DNA of 64,000 bases, from NCBI GenBank assembly GCA_947502495.1, contig CANNAC010000013.1, positions 1-64,000 of the forward strand, written 5' to 3'. This document shows positions 44,797 to 53,694 of the stretch, piece by piece. The translations under genes were made by a program, and so were the position numbers. The number at the start of each line of letters is the position of its first letter. Position 1 is the stretch's first letter. Below the pieces are notes generated by a model. It worked only from the letters and a program-made list of their open reading frames with translations. It did no database searches and was not told the DNA's origin. The DNA is from an uncultured Flavobacteriaceae bacterium (GTDB lineage Bacteria; Bacteroidota; Bacteroidia; Flavobacteriales; Flavobacteriaceae).

Positions 44797-47724
44797 ATGT
44801 TGAATAAAAACCTACTTGTCACATTATTTCTGTTATGTTCTTGCTTCCTGCGAGCACAAGAACCTGTATCTATTCATATTACCGAAAAAGATGGCTTGCC
44901 GGATATTGAGTTTTATAGCGTTTTAGAAGATAGCAAAGGTTTTATTTGGCTCGCTTGCGATAGTGGTTTGTATCGGTATGATGGTAAACGCTATACACAA
45001 TATACCAATGCAGAAAAGCGAGGACTGTCTGTTTTTCAGCTTACGGAAGACGCCAAAGGACGCGTTTGGTGTACCAATATTTCTGGTCAGTTTTTTTATA
45101 TTGAAAATAATAAGCTGGTTACTTTTTTAGACTTAAAAGAGGAATTAAAAGGGCAGCTTGCAAATTTTGAAATATTGGAGGATACCATTTTAATTTCTAC
45201 AGGTAGATCCTTATATGTTGTAGACTTAGCAACAAAGAAGATTATTTTAAAACAAACAAGTATAGAAGGAGGAAGTCGAGTAATGTTATTAGAAGATTCC
45301 TTTATGCTCATTAATTTTAAAACAATAGCAATCTTAGATCAATATTTAAAAAAGCAGCGTGAATTTTTGCTTAATATTAATTATAAAGATAGGGATGGGA
45401 AAAGTACTTCGCAAGGAAAGACCTCTGCTTTTAAACTAAAGGATACGCTTTTTTTTTCACAACAATTTAAGTTTCAAAATACATTTAGAAGTATCAATCT
45501 AGAGGCAGGTACTACAGCGTTGGTTAAAGGATTGGAGCTTTTAAAAGATCTAAGAATTATTTCAATAAAAGTAATTCATAATGATTTGTGGGTTTTAACG
45601 AATACAGGAATCTTTATTTATGAGAAGAATCAAAAGGAATTCCAATTAAAAAGACAACTTTTAAAAGAGGAAGTGGTTACCGATGTTATTATAGATAAGG
45701 ACCATACGTATTGGGTAACAACACTTACTAATGGTATTTATTTGATACCTAACATAGCAGTTGTGAAATATGCGTTGCCAGAAAAAAGTAACGATATCAT
45801 GGCTATTAATAAAGTCAATGATTCTGTGGTGTTTTTTGGAACTAAAGTAGGACAGGTAGGTTTCCTTAATTTAAATAGTTCGGAGTATAAGCTATCTGAG
45901 TTTTTAAATAATAAAGTATCTGCAATACAATATAACCCAAAACAAAAACATAGTTATGTAAGTACAGATGATGGCTCTTATTTTGTAGATAATAACACTT
46001 TAGAAGCAACAAGAAAAGGGCACTTTAAAGGTGTAAAAAGTTTTTCTCGTTTAAATGCATACACCACACTCTTTGGAACGTATGTACGATTGGTTTTTTT
46101 AAATGAACATTCTGGTGTAATCAAAGAGTTTTCAAATGATAAGCGTGTGTATACCACGCACTACAGCCCTACTAATAATACTGCTTTTATTGGTTTTGTG
46201 GATGATTTATTAGTGTTAGATGATGCGTATGAAGCAACTACCATACAATATGAAGGCAAAGAAATTTCGACAATTTCTATTACCGAAACTGCAGATGGTA
46301 TCGTTTGGGTTGGTACGTTTAAAAACGGAATTCTTGCTATAAGAGATAATCAAGTTATTGCACGCTACTCTACAGAAAAAGGATTACTGTCTAATCAAAT
46401 TACATTCTTAAAAGGAGATGGAAATGCGCTTTGGATAGCAACACCAAAAGGTTTGCAAATGTTTAATACCGATTTAAAGACCTTTAAAAATCTGACAAAA
46501 ACAGATGGGATACAGTCTTATAAAATATCGGGTATCGAAATTTTAAAAAACCAAGTGGTTTTGTCTTCCAATAAGGGCATATTTTCTTTTGATAAGAATA
46601 ATGTTTTTAAAACTACTTCCTGTCCGGAAATCTATTTTAACGACATAAAAATTAATGAAAAATCGGTGGACATTGGAACCGATTTCAATTTAGATTATAA
46701 TCAGAATTCCATACAGTTTGAGTTTAATGTGAATGGTATTTTATATAATAGTAATAAAACATATCAATACCGTCTGTTAGGTTATAATGCCGATTGGATT
46801 ACTACAGATATAGGTGTGAATACGATGAAATATAGTAGTTTGCCTGCCGGTAAATATACCTTTCAAGTAAGACCAACCAATAGCGATGCAGCGAGTGAAA
46901 ACGGAATAGAAAGTATTAAGCTGCATATAAAATTACCCTTTTGGAAAAAAGCTTGGTTTATTTTATTATGTAGTTTGTCTATAGTTAGTATTATTGTTTT
47001 TTATTACAAAAGGAAGTTGCAAAATAAAGAGAAAGCGAAACAATTAGAAGTGAAACAACTTTCTTTAGATAAACAATTAATTGCCTTAAAACTTGAGAAT
47101 TTACGCTCGCAGATGAATCCGCATTTTATATTCAATGCGCTAAATTCTATTCAAGACTATATTGTTTTAAATAAAAGCCGACTAGCAAGTGAGTATTTAG
47201 GGAAGTTTGCCGATTTAATTCGAACCTATTTAAGTCATAGTACAAGAGGAAAAATCACATTGCAAGAAGAGATTAATTGCTTAGAAATGTATCTGGAATT
47301 AGAGAAACTACGTTTTGAAGATAAGCTACATTATACCATTTCTGCTACTGGAGATTTAAATCCGAACCTGGTATATATCCCAACCATGTTAATTCAACCT
47401 TACGTAGAAAATGCTTTAAAACACGGATTGTTACACCGAAAAACAGATCGGAAACTAGAAATAAATTTCCATATTAATTTAGAGAGTCATACCATAAAGA
47501 GTGTTATTGTAGATAATGGAGTGGGACGAGAACAAGCCGATAAAATTAAAACGAGAGGCCTTAAAAAGCATGAATCTTTTGCAACAAAGGCAACACAAGA
47601 TCGTTTGGCATTATTAAACTACGGAAAAGAAAAACAGGTAGGAGTCACGATTATGGATTTGTTTGATAATGAAAACCCAATAGGTACGCAAGTAGAGGTT
47701 ATTATTCCATTTACTGTAGATTAA
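44797..47724 (+). CDS. beta-propeller sensor histidine kinase (two-component Y_Y_Y type, LytS-like core)
   Basis: A 975-aa membrane sensor. A signal peptide (to LRAQ) leads into two periplasmic seven-bladed propellers built of Reg_prop repeats (e.g. GFIWLACDSGLYRYDGKRY, GIVWVGTFKNGILAIRD, NALWIATPKGLQMFN), then a Y_Y_Y domain (about 625-705, YRLLGYNADWITT). One membrane helix (about 718-738), a coiled coil and a His_kinase core with H776 in QMNPHFIFNALNSIQDY follow. The ATPase has YVENALKHGLLHR and VDNGVGREQ. The output core is nearly identical in key segments to that of the TPR kinase, so both may signal to the LytTR regulator between them. Propeller sensors of this kind often read glycans or peptides. 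It ends in a terminator. Confidence 0.92.
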   Translation: MLNKNLLVTLFLLCSCFLRAQEPVSIHITEKDGLPDIEFYSVLEDSKGFIWLACDSGLYRYDGKRYTQYTNAEKRGLSVFQLTEDAKGRVWCTNISGQFFYIENNKLVTFLDLKEELKGQLANFEILEDTILISTGRSLYVVDLATKKIILKQTSIEGGSRVMLLEDSFMLINFKTIAILDQYLKKQREFLLNINYKDRDGKSTSQGKTSAFKLKDTLFFSQQFKFQNTFRSINLEAGTTALVKGLELLKDLRIISIKVIHNDLWVLTNTGIFIYEKNQKEFQLKRQLLKEEVVTDVIIDKDHTYWVTTLTNGIYLIPNIAVVKYALPEKSNDIMAINKVNDSVVFFGTKVGQVGFLNLNSSEYKLSEFLNNKVSAIQYNPKQKHSYVSTDDGSYFVDNNTLEATRKGHFKGVKSFSRLNAYTTLFGTYVRLVFLNEHSGVIKEFSNDKRVYTTHYSPTNNTAFIGFVDDLLVLDDAYEATTIQYEGKEISTISITETADGIVWVGTFKNGILAIRDNQVIARYSTEKGLLSNQITFLKGDGNALWIATPKGLQMFNTDLKTFKNLTKTDGIQSYKISGIEILKNQVVLSSNKGIFSFDKNNVFKTTSCPEIYFNDIKINEKSVDIGTDFNLDYNQNSIQFEFNVNGILYNSNKTYQYRLLGYNADWITTDIGVNTMKYSSLPAGKYTFQVRPTNSDAASENGIESIKLHIKLPFWKKAWFILLCSLSIVSIIVFYYKRKLQNKEKAKQLEVKQLSLDKQLIALKLENLRSQMNPHFIFNALNSIQDYIVLNKSRLASEYLGKFADLIRTYLSHSTRGKITLQEEINCLEMYLELEKLRFEDKLHYTISATGDLNPNLVYIPTMLIQPYVENALKHGLLHRKTDRKLEINFHINLESHTIKSVIVDNGVGREQADKIKTRGLKKHESFATKATQDRLALLNYGKEKQVGVTIMDLFDNENPIGTQVEVIIPFTVD

Positions 47725-47845
47725 ACGATCTCTTATTATCCCAATAGAAGTAAGTACGAACACTTCTGAAAATTTCACGAAAATAAACCTTTATGAAAGT
47801 CTGTTTCTATTGTAGAAGACGTCCTAAATAGTATTCGTGTATTCA

Positions 47846-47878
47846 TCTCGTAAGTGTGCTACTTACGATTTTTTTTTG
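47846..47878 (+). terminator. terminator after the propeller kinase
   Basis: TCGTAAGT (47848-47855) pairs with ACTTACGA (47861-47868), then nine Ts. A related hairpin follows two of the downstream genes. Confidence 0.88.
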
Positions 47879-47880
47879 TT

Positions 47881-47945
47881 TAGAAGTTGAAAATGCACTT
47901 TCAGAAATTGCCATAAATTTGAAGCTAGTTTACCTAGTATGTTTG
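47881..47945 (+). promoter_or_regulatory. LytTR-like operator and -7 box, copy 1
   Basis: AGAAGTTG (47882) and AGAAATTG (47903) are direct repeats 21 bp apart; equally, TTGAAA-N6-TTTCAG is an imperfect palindrome. The -7 box TATGTTTG (47938-47945) begins 28 bp after the second repeat. The gene starts 64 bp after the operator. Confidence 0.65.
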
Positions 47946-47973
47946 TTTTCATAAAACTAAAAAACAATTAATT

Positions 47974-50481
47974 ATGAAAACGAAATTACTTTTACTAATA
48001 CTCATTATAACCTCTACATTTTGTATTGCTCAAATTCCAACTTCTGGATTATTAGCTAAATACGAATTTACTAATGGTAGTCTTGCAGATCCTTATAATG
48101 GTGATGATTTTACTAAAACAGGAACAATGTCAAGTACTGTTGTAGATAGATTTGGTAGCGCAAATGATGCGTTTTTTTTAAATCAAGATTACCTTACAAG
48201 ACCAAATATTAATTATGCTTTTGGTGTAACGTATAGTTTTTGGATTAAAACGTCTACAATAGATGCTGGGCAACGTACAATTACGGATGATTTGTCTACA
48301 AGTGCAATTAACACAGGTGTAAAAATATATTTAGAAGACGGTAAATTAGGAGTTAGAGGTGTGCATTACCAATCTCCAACTGGTGGGCCAAATGGAGTGC
48401 ATGGTTTCTATTTTTTATCATCTAAAATAGTCGCAGATGGTGAATGGCATCATATTGTTGGAACTATTCAAGAAACAAATAACACTATTGAGGTTGAGAT
48501 TTTTGTAGATACTATTTCAGAATCTTTTGTAGATGTAGGTGGTTCACATGCTGGTCAAGGAGTATCTGTACCAAAATCTACTGGAAATGTTACCATTTCT
48601 AATAATAGACCAAACAACTTACCAAATACAGAACGTTATTTAGACGTTCTTGACGACTTATACATTTATAATAGAAGAATTACACCTGCAGAAGTTACAC
48701 AAATAGGTGAAAATGGTGGTTTTTGTTTTCCTCCAGAAATAAGTACAGTGACTATTTCTAATACTTTAGAAACTACACTAGATATAGCATTTGCAGATCC
48801 AGGAACTTATGATGTTGCATTTGTAAAAATAGGTGAACCTTTTGCTAATGCTACAATTGTTAATGTAATAGATAGTGGTATTGCAAATACGATATCTAAC
48901 CTAGATAGTTCTACAATTTATGAGGTTTATGTTAGAAAAGAATGTTCAGCAACTTTAAATTCTGTTTGGTCAAAATCCACAGAAATTAGAACGAAAGGAA
49001 AAATGTTTGTAAACCCGCTTGCAACTGGAGCAAATAATGGTACCTCTTGGGCGGATGCTTTTATAGATTTACAATACGCACTTTCTTTACAAGAAACAGA
49101 TCAAGCATATTGGGTAATTGCTGGAAGATATATTCCAGATGTGAGCAATAGGTATATAACTTTTAATATCGCAGAAGATGGTGTGAAAATTTATGGAGGA
49201 TTTAATGGTACAGAAACGCAACTGTCTGAAAGAGATTTTACTACTAATGAAACTATTTTTTCAGGAGATATACTTAATAATGATACAACGGTTTCATTTA
49301 CAACAAGTTCAAGATCAGATAATTCAAACCGAGTAATTAATGTTCGCGCAAATAATTTTCTATTGGATGGTGTAATAGTGTCAGACGGTCATGCAAGCGC
49401 AGGTGTTTTTGATGGAGCTGGTATTGGAAAAGATGGCAATTATGGATTTAATACAGGCTTGAAAATAGAAAATTGTGTTTTTAAAGATAATGTAGCTTAT
49501 AATGGAGGCGCAGGAATTAGAGCGGAGTTTAAAAAAAATGGAGCAATAGATTCCTTTGATATTATTAATTGTAAATTCGATAATAACCTATCACGTTATG
49601 GAGCTTCCATGTATGTAAATACAAACGCGCTTTTAAATACACTAGATTTTAACGTCTATAATAGTATTTTTTCAAATAATCTATGTACAGATAGAGATGC
49701 AACACCAGGACATATAGGTAGTGCAGGTTGGATTAGGCCAGCAGGAAATAATACCTTAAATGCAACCTTTATTAATAATACGTATTCAAACAATAAAGAT
49801 GATGGTACAACTACAGGTTTTTCAAACGCAAACAGAGGAACTTTAGCACTTAGTGAATCTGGAGGTGGAACCATGAATGTAGCTATACACAACGCTGTAT
49901 TTTGGGAAAATAAAATTAGAGGAACTAATACAATAGCAAAAGCATTATCTGGTTGGACTACAGGTTTACCTGCTAATTTAGTAATAACAAACTCCATAGA
50001 CGAGAACGATTTTTCGAATGTGCTTGTAGGTGCTAAAACCAATACCATAAATACGAACCCTTTCTTTGTAGACGGTTTAAACGGTGATTATACATTACAG
50101 GCAACATCTCCAGCTATAGATTCAGGAAATAATAGTATTATTCCGGTAACGTTAACAACAGACTTATTAGGGAACCAAAGAATCTTTAACGCAACTGTAG
50201 ATATGGGAGCTTATGAGTTTGGTTCTTCAACTTTGGGGATAAATACTTCTCAGTTAAGTGAAAACCAAATCAAATTGTATCCAAACCCAACAACTTCGGT
50301 TTTAAACATTAAAATGGATGGCAACTTAAAACAAGCAACCGTTTATTCTGTTTTAGGAGCTAAAGTTTTAGTAACAACATCAAAATCCCTAAATACTGCT
50401 CATTTAAAAAGCGGACTCTATTTAATTACCATTGAAGAGGAAACAGGAAGTGTAACAACTAAACGTTTTATAAAGCAATAA
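47974..50481 (+). CDS. secreted LamG-like/beta-helix protein with T9SS type A sorting domain
   Basis: An 835-aa exported protein with a signal peptide (to FCIAQ). A LamG/concanavalin-like sandwich (about 28-240, VTYSFWIKTSTIDAG and DGEWHHIVGTI) is followed by a fibronectin-III-like stretch (about 250-340). A right-handed parallel beta-helix follows (about 345-760), typical of surface polysaccharide-binding or lyase proteins (KIENCVFKDNVAYNGGAGIRAE). A T9SS type A tail ends it (IKLYPNPTTSVLNIKM...KRFIKQ). No catalytic site was recognised; a surface adhesin or glycan binder fits. It is the first of four genes sharing the LytTR-like operator. Confidence 0.87.
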   Translation: MKTKLLLLILIITSTFCIAQIPTSGLLAKYEFTNGSLADPYNGDDFTKTGTMSSTVVDRFGSANDAFFLNQDYLTRPNINYAFGVTYSFWIKTSTIDAGQRTITDDLSTSAINTGVKIYLEDGKLGVRGVHYQSPTGGPNGVHGFYFLSSKIVADGEWHHIVGTIQETNNTIEVEIFVDTISESFVDVGGSHAGQGVSVPKSTGNVTISNNRPNNLPNTERYLDVLDDLYIYNRRITPAEVTQIGENGGFCFPPEISTVTISNTLETTLDIAFADPGTYDVAFVKIGEPFANATIVNVIDSGIANTISNLDSSTIYEVYVRKECSATLNSVWSKSTEIRTKGKMFVNPLATGANNGTSWADAFIDLQYALSLQETDQAYWVIAGRYIPDVSNRYITFNIAEDGVKIYGGFNGTETQLSERDFTTNETIFSGDILNNDTTVSFTTSSRSDNSNRVINVRANNFLLDGVIVSDGHASAGVFDGAGIGKDGNYGFNTGLKIENCVFKDNVAYNGGAGIRAEFKKNGAIDSFDIINCKFDNNLSRYGASMYVNTNALLNTLDFNVYNSIFSNNLCTDRDATPGHIGSAGWIRPAGNNTLNATFINNTYSNNKDDGTTTGFSNANRGTLALSESGGGTMNVAIHNAVFWENKIRGTNTIAKALSGWTTGLPANLVITNSIDENDFSNVLVGAKTNTINTNPFFVDGLNGDYTLQATSPAIDSGNNSIIPVTLTTDLLGNQRIFNATVDMGAYEFGSSTLGINTSQLSENQIKLYPNPTTSVLNIKMDGNLKQATVYSVLGAKVLVTTSKSLNTAHLKSGLYLITIEEETGSVTTKRFIKQ

Positions 50482-50504
50482 CTAATCGTTTAATTGTTTT
50501 TTAA

Positions 50505-50538
50505 AGCCTCGTAAGCCTAATGTTTACGAGGTTTTTTG
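50505..50538 (+). terminator. terminator after the LamG/beta-helix gene
   Basis: CCTCGTAA (50507-50514) pairs with TTACGAGG (50524-50531), then six Ts. Confidence 0.87.
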
Positions 50539-50540
50539 TT

Positions 50541-50605
50541 TAGAAGTTGAAAGTTCGGTTTCAGAAATTGCCATGATTTTTAAATGCATTTAGCGAGTAG
50601 TTTTG
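50541..50605 (+). promoter_or_regulatory. LytTR-like operator and -7 box, copy 2
   Basis: AGAAGTTG (50542) and AGAAATTG (50563), 21 bp apart, with TTGAAA-N6-TTTCAG between. The -7 box TAGTTTTG (50598-50605) starts 28 bp after the second repeat. The ATG lies at 50633. Confidence 0.65.
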
Positions 50606-50632
50606 TTTCCTAATCAATTAAAAAAAGATATT

Positions 50633-52105
50633 ATGAAAATACGATTACTTGTATGCATTAGCCTACTCTCAACATTAAGTTATGCGCAAACTTTCGATTG
50701 GAGCTCTGTATCCTATAATGGGAGTTTTTATGTAAGACAGACGGTTTCAGGTGTGCAAGCGGAGTGCACAAATTCTTCCAATACTGTAGATGTACTTAAT
50801 GGTGGTGGATTTGCAGGATCTAGTGGGAATGTTATTGCTTCCACTGGAAACGTGGCCTCTTTTAATGTTGCATTTAGCGAACCCATAAATATTCAATCGA
50901 TATTTGCTTTTGATGGGAATGTGGATACTGCTGCGAATTGGACATTCACACCAACAGGAGGAACAAACTCTAATGTTGTAGAAAATATAGCCGCAGCAAC
51001 AGGAAGTACTGTAAATGTAAATTGGACAAATGTTACCAGTTTTACAATTACAAGTAGTAGTGGTCTAGACCGGTTTTCAATAGATGATATTGTTTTTTCT
51101 AGTTTTACATGTGGTGTAATAAATATACCAGATGTAAACTTTAAAGCCTATCTAGTGGGTAACACAGCAATAAATATAAATGGGGATTCCGAAATACAAT
51201 GTGCTGAAGCGACGTCTTATTCCGGGATAATTAATTGTTCTTATCAATCTGTTTCCGATTTAACAGGTATTGAAGCTTTTATTAATATTACAGAATTATA
51301 TGTCCAATATAATTCGATAACAAATCTAAATGTTTCCACCAATACAGCGCTAGTCAGACTAAATTGCTCTCATAATAACTCGTTAACAAATTTAGATGTC
51401 TTTGGTGCTACAGCTTTACAGTATTTGTGGTGTGAATCTTCTAATTCATTAACAACCTTAGATGTTTCTGGTGCTACTGCTTTGAGGCATTTGTATTGTT
51501 ATGATGGGGCACTAACAAGTATAAATATTTCGGATGCAACCGCTTTAGAAACTTTGAAAATTTACAATAATTCATTAACAAGTTTAGATGTTTCGGCTAA
51601 TTCAGCGCTTAGGTACTTAGTTTGTAATAATAATTTGTTGACAAACTTAGATGTTTCTGCTAATACAGATTTAAGAGAATTGGATTGCCAAAATAATTCA
51701 TTAACAAGCTTAAATGTAGCAAATGGTAATAATACTAGTATTTATGATTTCTTTTCTGTCCATAACACAGGTTTAAACTGTATTTCCGTAGATGATGTTG
51801 CTTATAGTGATGCTAATTGGACCAATATTGATCCAGCATCTAGTTTTAGTACAAATTGTTCTTTAAGTGTTGCCACTTTGGAAACGGACAGAATCGCCAT
51901 ATATCCAAATCCAGTAAGTCGCACCTTAAACATCGAGTTAAAAGGCGCTTTAGAGAAAATAGAAGTGTATTCTATTTTAGGGACTAAAGTTTTAGAGAGT
52001 AAAAATCCAAGTGTAAATGTTTCTAATTTATCTTCTGGAACGTACTTGTTAAAAGTCTATGCACAAGATGGTAAAGTAGGTGTGAAACGTTTTATTAAGC
52101 AGTAG
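50633..52105 (+). CDS. secreted leucine-rich-repeat protein with T9SS type A sorting domain
   Basis: A 490-aa exported protein. The start was set at the ATG giving MKIRLLVCISLLSTLSYAQ, a proper signal peptide; an upstream TTG falls in the promoter. A beta-rich N-terminal domain (about 20-160) precedes INIPDVNFKAYLVGNTAIN, a segment shared with the next gene. About eight internalin-like repeats of the form LDVSxNTxLxxLxCxxNxLTx follow (210-370), and a T9SS type A tail (IAIYPNPVSRTLNIEL...KRFIKQ) ends it. LRR surface proteins of this group are thought to bind proteins or glycans. Second member of the operator set. Confidence 0.88.
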   Translation: MKIRLLVCISLLSTLSYAQTFDWSSVSYNGSFYVRQTVSGVQAECTNSSNTVDVLNGGGFAGSSGNVIASTGNVASFNVAFSEPINIQSIFAFDGNVDTAANWTFTPTGGTNSNVVENIAAATGSTVNVNWTNVTSFTITSSSGLDRFSIDDIVFSSFTCGVINIPDVNFKAYLVGNTAININGDSEIQCAEATSYSGIINCSYQSVSDLTGIEAFINITELYVQYNSITNLNVSTNTALVRLNCSHNNSLTNLDVFGATALQYLWCESSNSLTTLDVSGATALRHLYCYDGALTSINISDATALETLKIYNNSLTSLDVSANSALRYLVCNNNLLTNLDVSANTDLRELDCQNNSLTSLNVANGNNTSIYDFFSVHNTGLNCISVDDVAYSDANWTNIDPASSFSTNCSLSVATLETDRIAIYPNPVSRTLNIELKGALEKIEVYSILGTKVLESKNPSVNVSNLSSGTYLLKVYAQDGKVGVKRFIKQ

Positions 52106-52127
52106 TTTTAGTTAGTAGTTGTTGTTT

Positions 52128-52165
52128 TAAATCTCGTAAGTGTTAAATCTTACGAGATTTTTTGT
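52128..52165 (+). terminator. terminator after the LRR gene
   Basis: AATCTCGTAAG (52130-52140) pairs perfectly with CTTACGAGATT (52149-52159), then a T run. Confidence 0.88.
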
Positions 52166-52166
52166 T

Positions 52167-52231
52167 TAGAAGTTGAAAGGCAAGTTTCAGAAATTGGCAA
52201 GGTTTTTAAATGCACTTTGGGAGTAGTTTTG
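52167..52231 (+). promoter_or_regulatory. LytTR-like operator and -7 box, copy 3
   Basis: AGAAGTTG (52168) and AGAAATTG (52189), 21 bp apart, with TTGAAA-N6-TTTCAG between. The -7 box TAGTTTTG (52224-52231) starts 28 bp after the second repeat. Confidence 0.65.
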
Positions 52232-52253
52232 TGGCATAATCAATAAAAACATA

Positions 52254-53057
52254 ATGATGAAAACAAGATTACTTTCCATTTTTACCTTTATAGCAGTATG
52301 TGGGGCAACAAACGCGCAGGATGTAACTATTCCAGATGCAAGCTTTAAAGCCATATTAATTGCGAACACAAATATTAATACAAATAGCGATTCAGAAATT
52401 CAAGTTAGTGAAGCAAGTGCTTATACCGGAGGTATTAATGTTGCAAATGCAAACATTCATGATTTAACAGGAATGGAAGCCTTTACAGAAATTATAGGTT
52501 TACAGGCTTTTGGGAATGCAACGCTTACTAGTGTAGATGTTTCTCAAAACACAAAACTTAGACAATTACTTTTAGAGCAAACGGGTATTTCTGGGATTTT
52601 AGATTTAAGTATGCTTCCGGATTTGGTAGATTTTAAAGCGCATACAACTGCACTTACAGCAATAAATATGGCAAACGGAAACAATAGTAATGTAACTCGC
52701 TTCAATGTAATAAGTAGTACTGTAACTTGTGTGCAAATTGATGCTGGTTTTACGCCTAACTCCAATTGGGATATTCCAGCGAATGCTAGTTTTGATCAAA
52801 ACTGTCCTACCATATTAAGTGTAGATGAATTTTCGCTGAATAACATATCTATATATCCAAATCCAACTACTTCAGATTTACATATTAAAATGAATCGAAA
52901 CTTAAAAGAAGTGATTATTTATTCTGTATTAGGAAAGGAAGTGTTAAGCACTTCAAGTAAAAATATAGATGTAAGTCGTTTATTAAACGGAGTGTATATA
53001 ATAAGAATTAAAGACGAAAACGGAAACGTGGTAACCAAACGTTTTGTCAAACAATAG
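52254..53057 (+). CDS. short secreted LRR-type protein with T9SS type A sorting domain
   Basis: A 267-aa exported protein (signal peptide to TNAQ; a second ATG one codon in is equally possible). VTIPDASFKAILIANTNIN and SDSEIQVSEASAYTGGINVANANIHDLTGMEAF match the same segment of the previous gene, so the two are paralogues. Here the N-terminal beta domain is missing and only two to three leucine-rich repeats remain. The T9SS type A tail (ISIYPNPTTSDLHIKM...KRFVKQ) is close to those of the two preceding genes. Third member of the operator set. Confidence 0.87.
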   Translation: MMKTRLLSIFTFIAVCGATNAQDVTIPDASFKAILIANTNINTNSDSEIQVSEASAYTGGINVANANIHDLTGMEAFTEIIGLQAFGNATLTSVDVSQNTKLRQLLLEQTGISGILDLSMLPDLVDFKAHTTALTAINMANGNNSNVTRFNVISSTVTCVQIDAGFTPNSNWDIPANASFDQNCPTILSVDEFSLNNISIYPNPTTSDLHIKMNRNLKEVIIYSVLGKEVLSTSSKNIDVSRLLNGVYIIRIKDENGNVVTKRFVKQ

Positions 53058-53093
53058 TAGATCACTTCGTTTTAGAAATCTCATATTTTTCTT

Positions 53094-53158
53094 TAGAAGT
53101 TGAAAGCTAGATTTCAGAAGCTATCTATAATTAGAAAAGACTTTTAATAACATCTTTG
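53094..53158 (+). promoter_or_regulatory. LytTR-like operator and -7 box, copy 4
   Basis: AGAAGTTG (53095) and the weaker AGAAGCTA (53116), 21 bp apart; TTGAAA-N6-TTTCAG is intact. CATCTTTG (53151-53158), a one-base variant of TAnnTTTG, again starts 28 bp after the second repeat. No terminator hairpin precedes this copy. Confidence 0.55.
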
Positions 53159-53184
53159 CAGAAGTAAATTTAAAATAATTCAAA

Positions 53185-53502
53185 ATGAAAACAATAATTA
53201 TCGCCTTAAGTACATTGGTATTTGTTTCTTTTTCAGAAGGAAAACAAACCCTAAATACATCCGACAAGATAGAAGCTTCTATTTCAAGTAGTTTCTCCTT
53301 AGTAAATGATACCAAAGAAAAAGTGAGTATTTACACAGGAAGTGGTTTTGTGTCTTTAAACAAAGGATCCAAAACTAGTATTTCTTGTAATTCGGGTAAA
53401 GAAGTACGTTGGGCAAATAAAGGAAAAAAAGGAAATGTTATTTTTAAAATAACAAGTGATATGTGTGGTAAAACCATTAAGCTTTCCAAAGTAATGGACT
53501 AA
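53185..53502 (+). CDS. small secreted protein, unknown
   Basis: A 105-aa protein with a short signal-like segment (MKTIIIALSTLVFVSFSEG) and a basic, beta-rich mature part with two cysteines (SISCNSGKEVRW and SDMCGKTIKL) that could form a disulphide. It has no T9SS tail, so it would stay in the periplasm or leave by another route. No family was recognised. It is the last gene of the LytTR-like operator set and the only one that is not a large surface protein. Confidence 0.75.
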   Translation: MKTIIIALSTLVFVSFSEGKQTLNTSDKIEASISSSFSLVNDTKEKVSIYTGSGFVSLNKGSKTSISCNSGKEVRWANKGKKGNVIFKITSDMCGKTIKLSKVMD

Positions 53503-53607
53503 ATAGCAAGCCTATTATTTTTATAAAACATTGAAGACGCTATTAATCGTGATGAAAGTTGGACTAAATTATTTAGTTCAGCTTTTTTCCATTTAAACCA
53601 AATATAT

Positions 53608-53694
53608 ATGAAGTACATTAAGCAAAATAGATTAGAATTATTTCTTGTGCTACTCTATGTACTACTAGGAATGTTTTTTATCCGAATCATTTAA
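53608..53694 (+). CDS. possible 28-aa membrane microprotein
   Basis: An open frame MKYIKQNRLELFLVLLYVLLGMFFIRII, basic at the start and then one strongly hydrophobic helix, the usual form of bacterial membrane microproteins. It overlaps the 3' end of the convergent DUF423 gene by 4 bp. A purine-poor leader gives no clear ribosome-binding site. It may be chance. Confidence 0.35.
   Translation: MKYIKQNRLELFLVLLYVLLGMFFIRII

Noticed and set aside
49656-50048. Open frame on minus inside the LamG/beta-helix gene.
   Set aside because: Antisense to the beta-helix repeats; no promoter or signal of its own.
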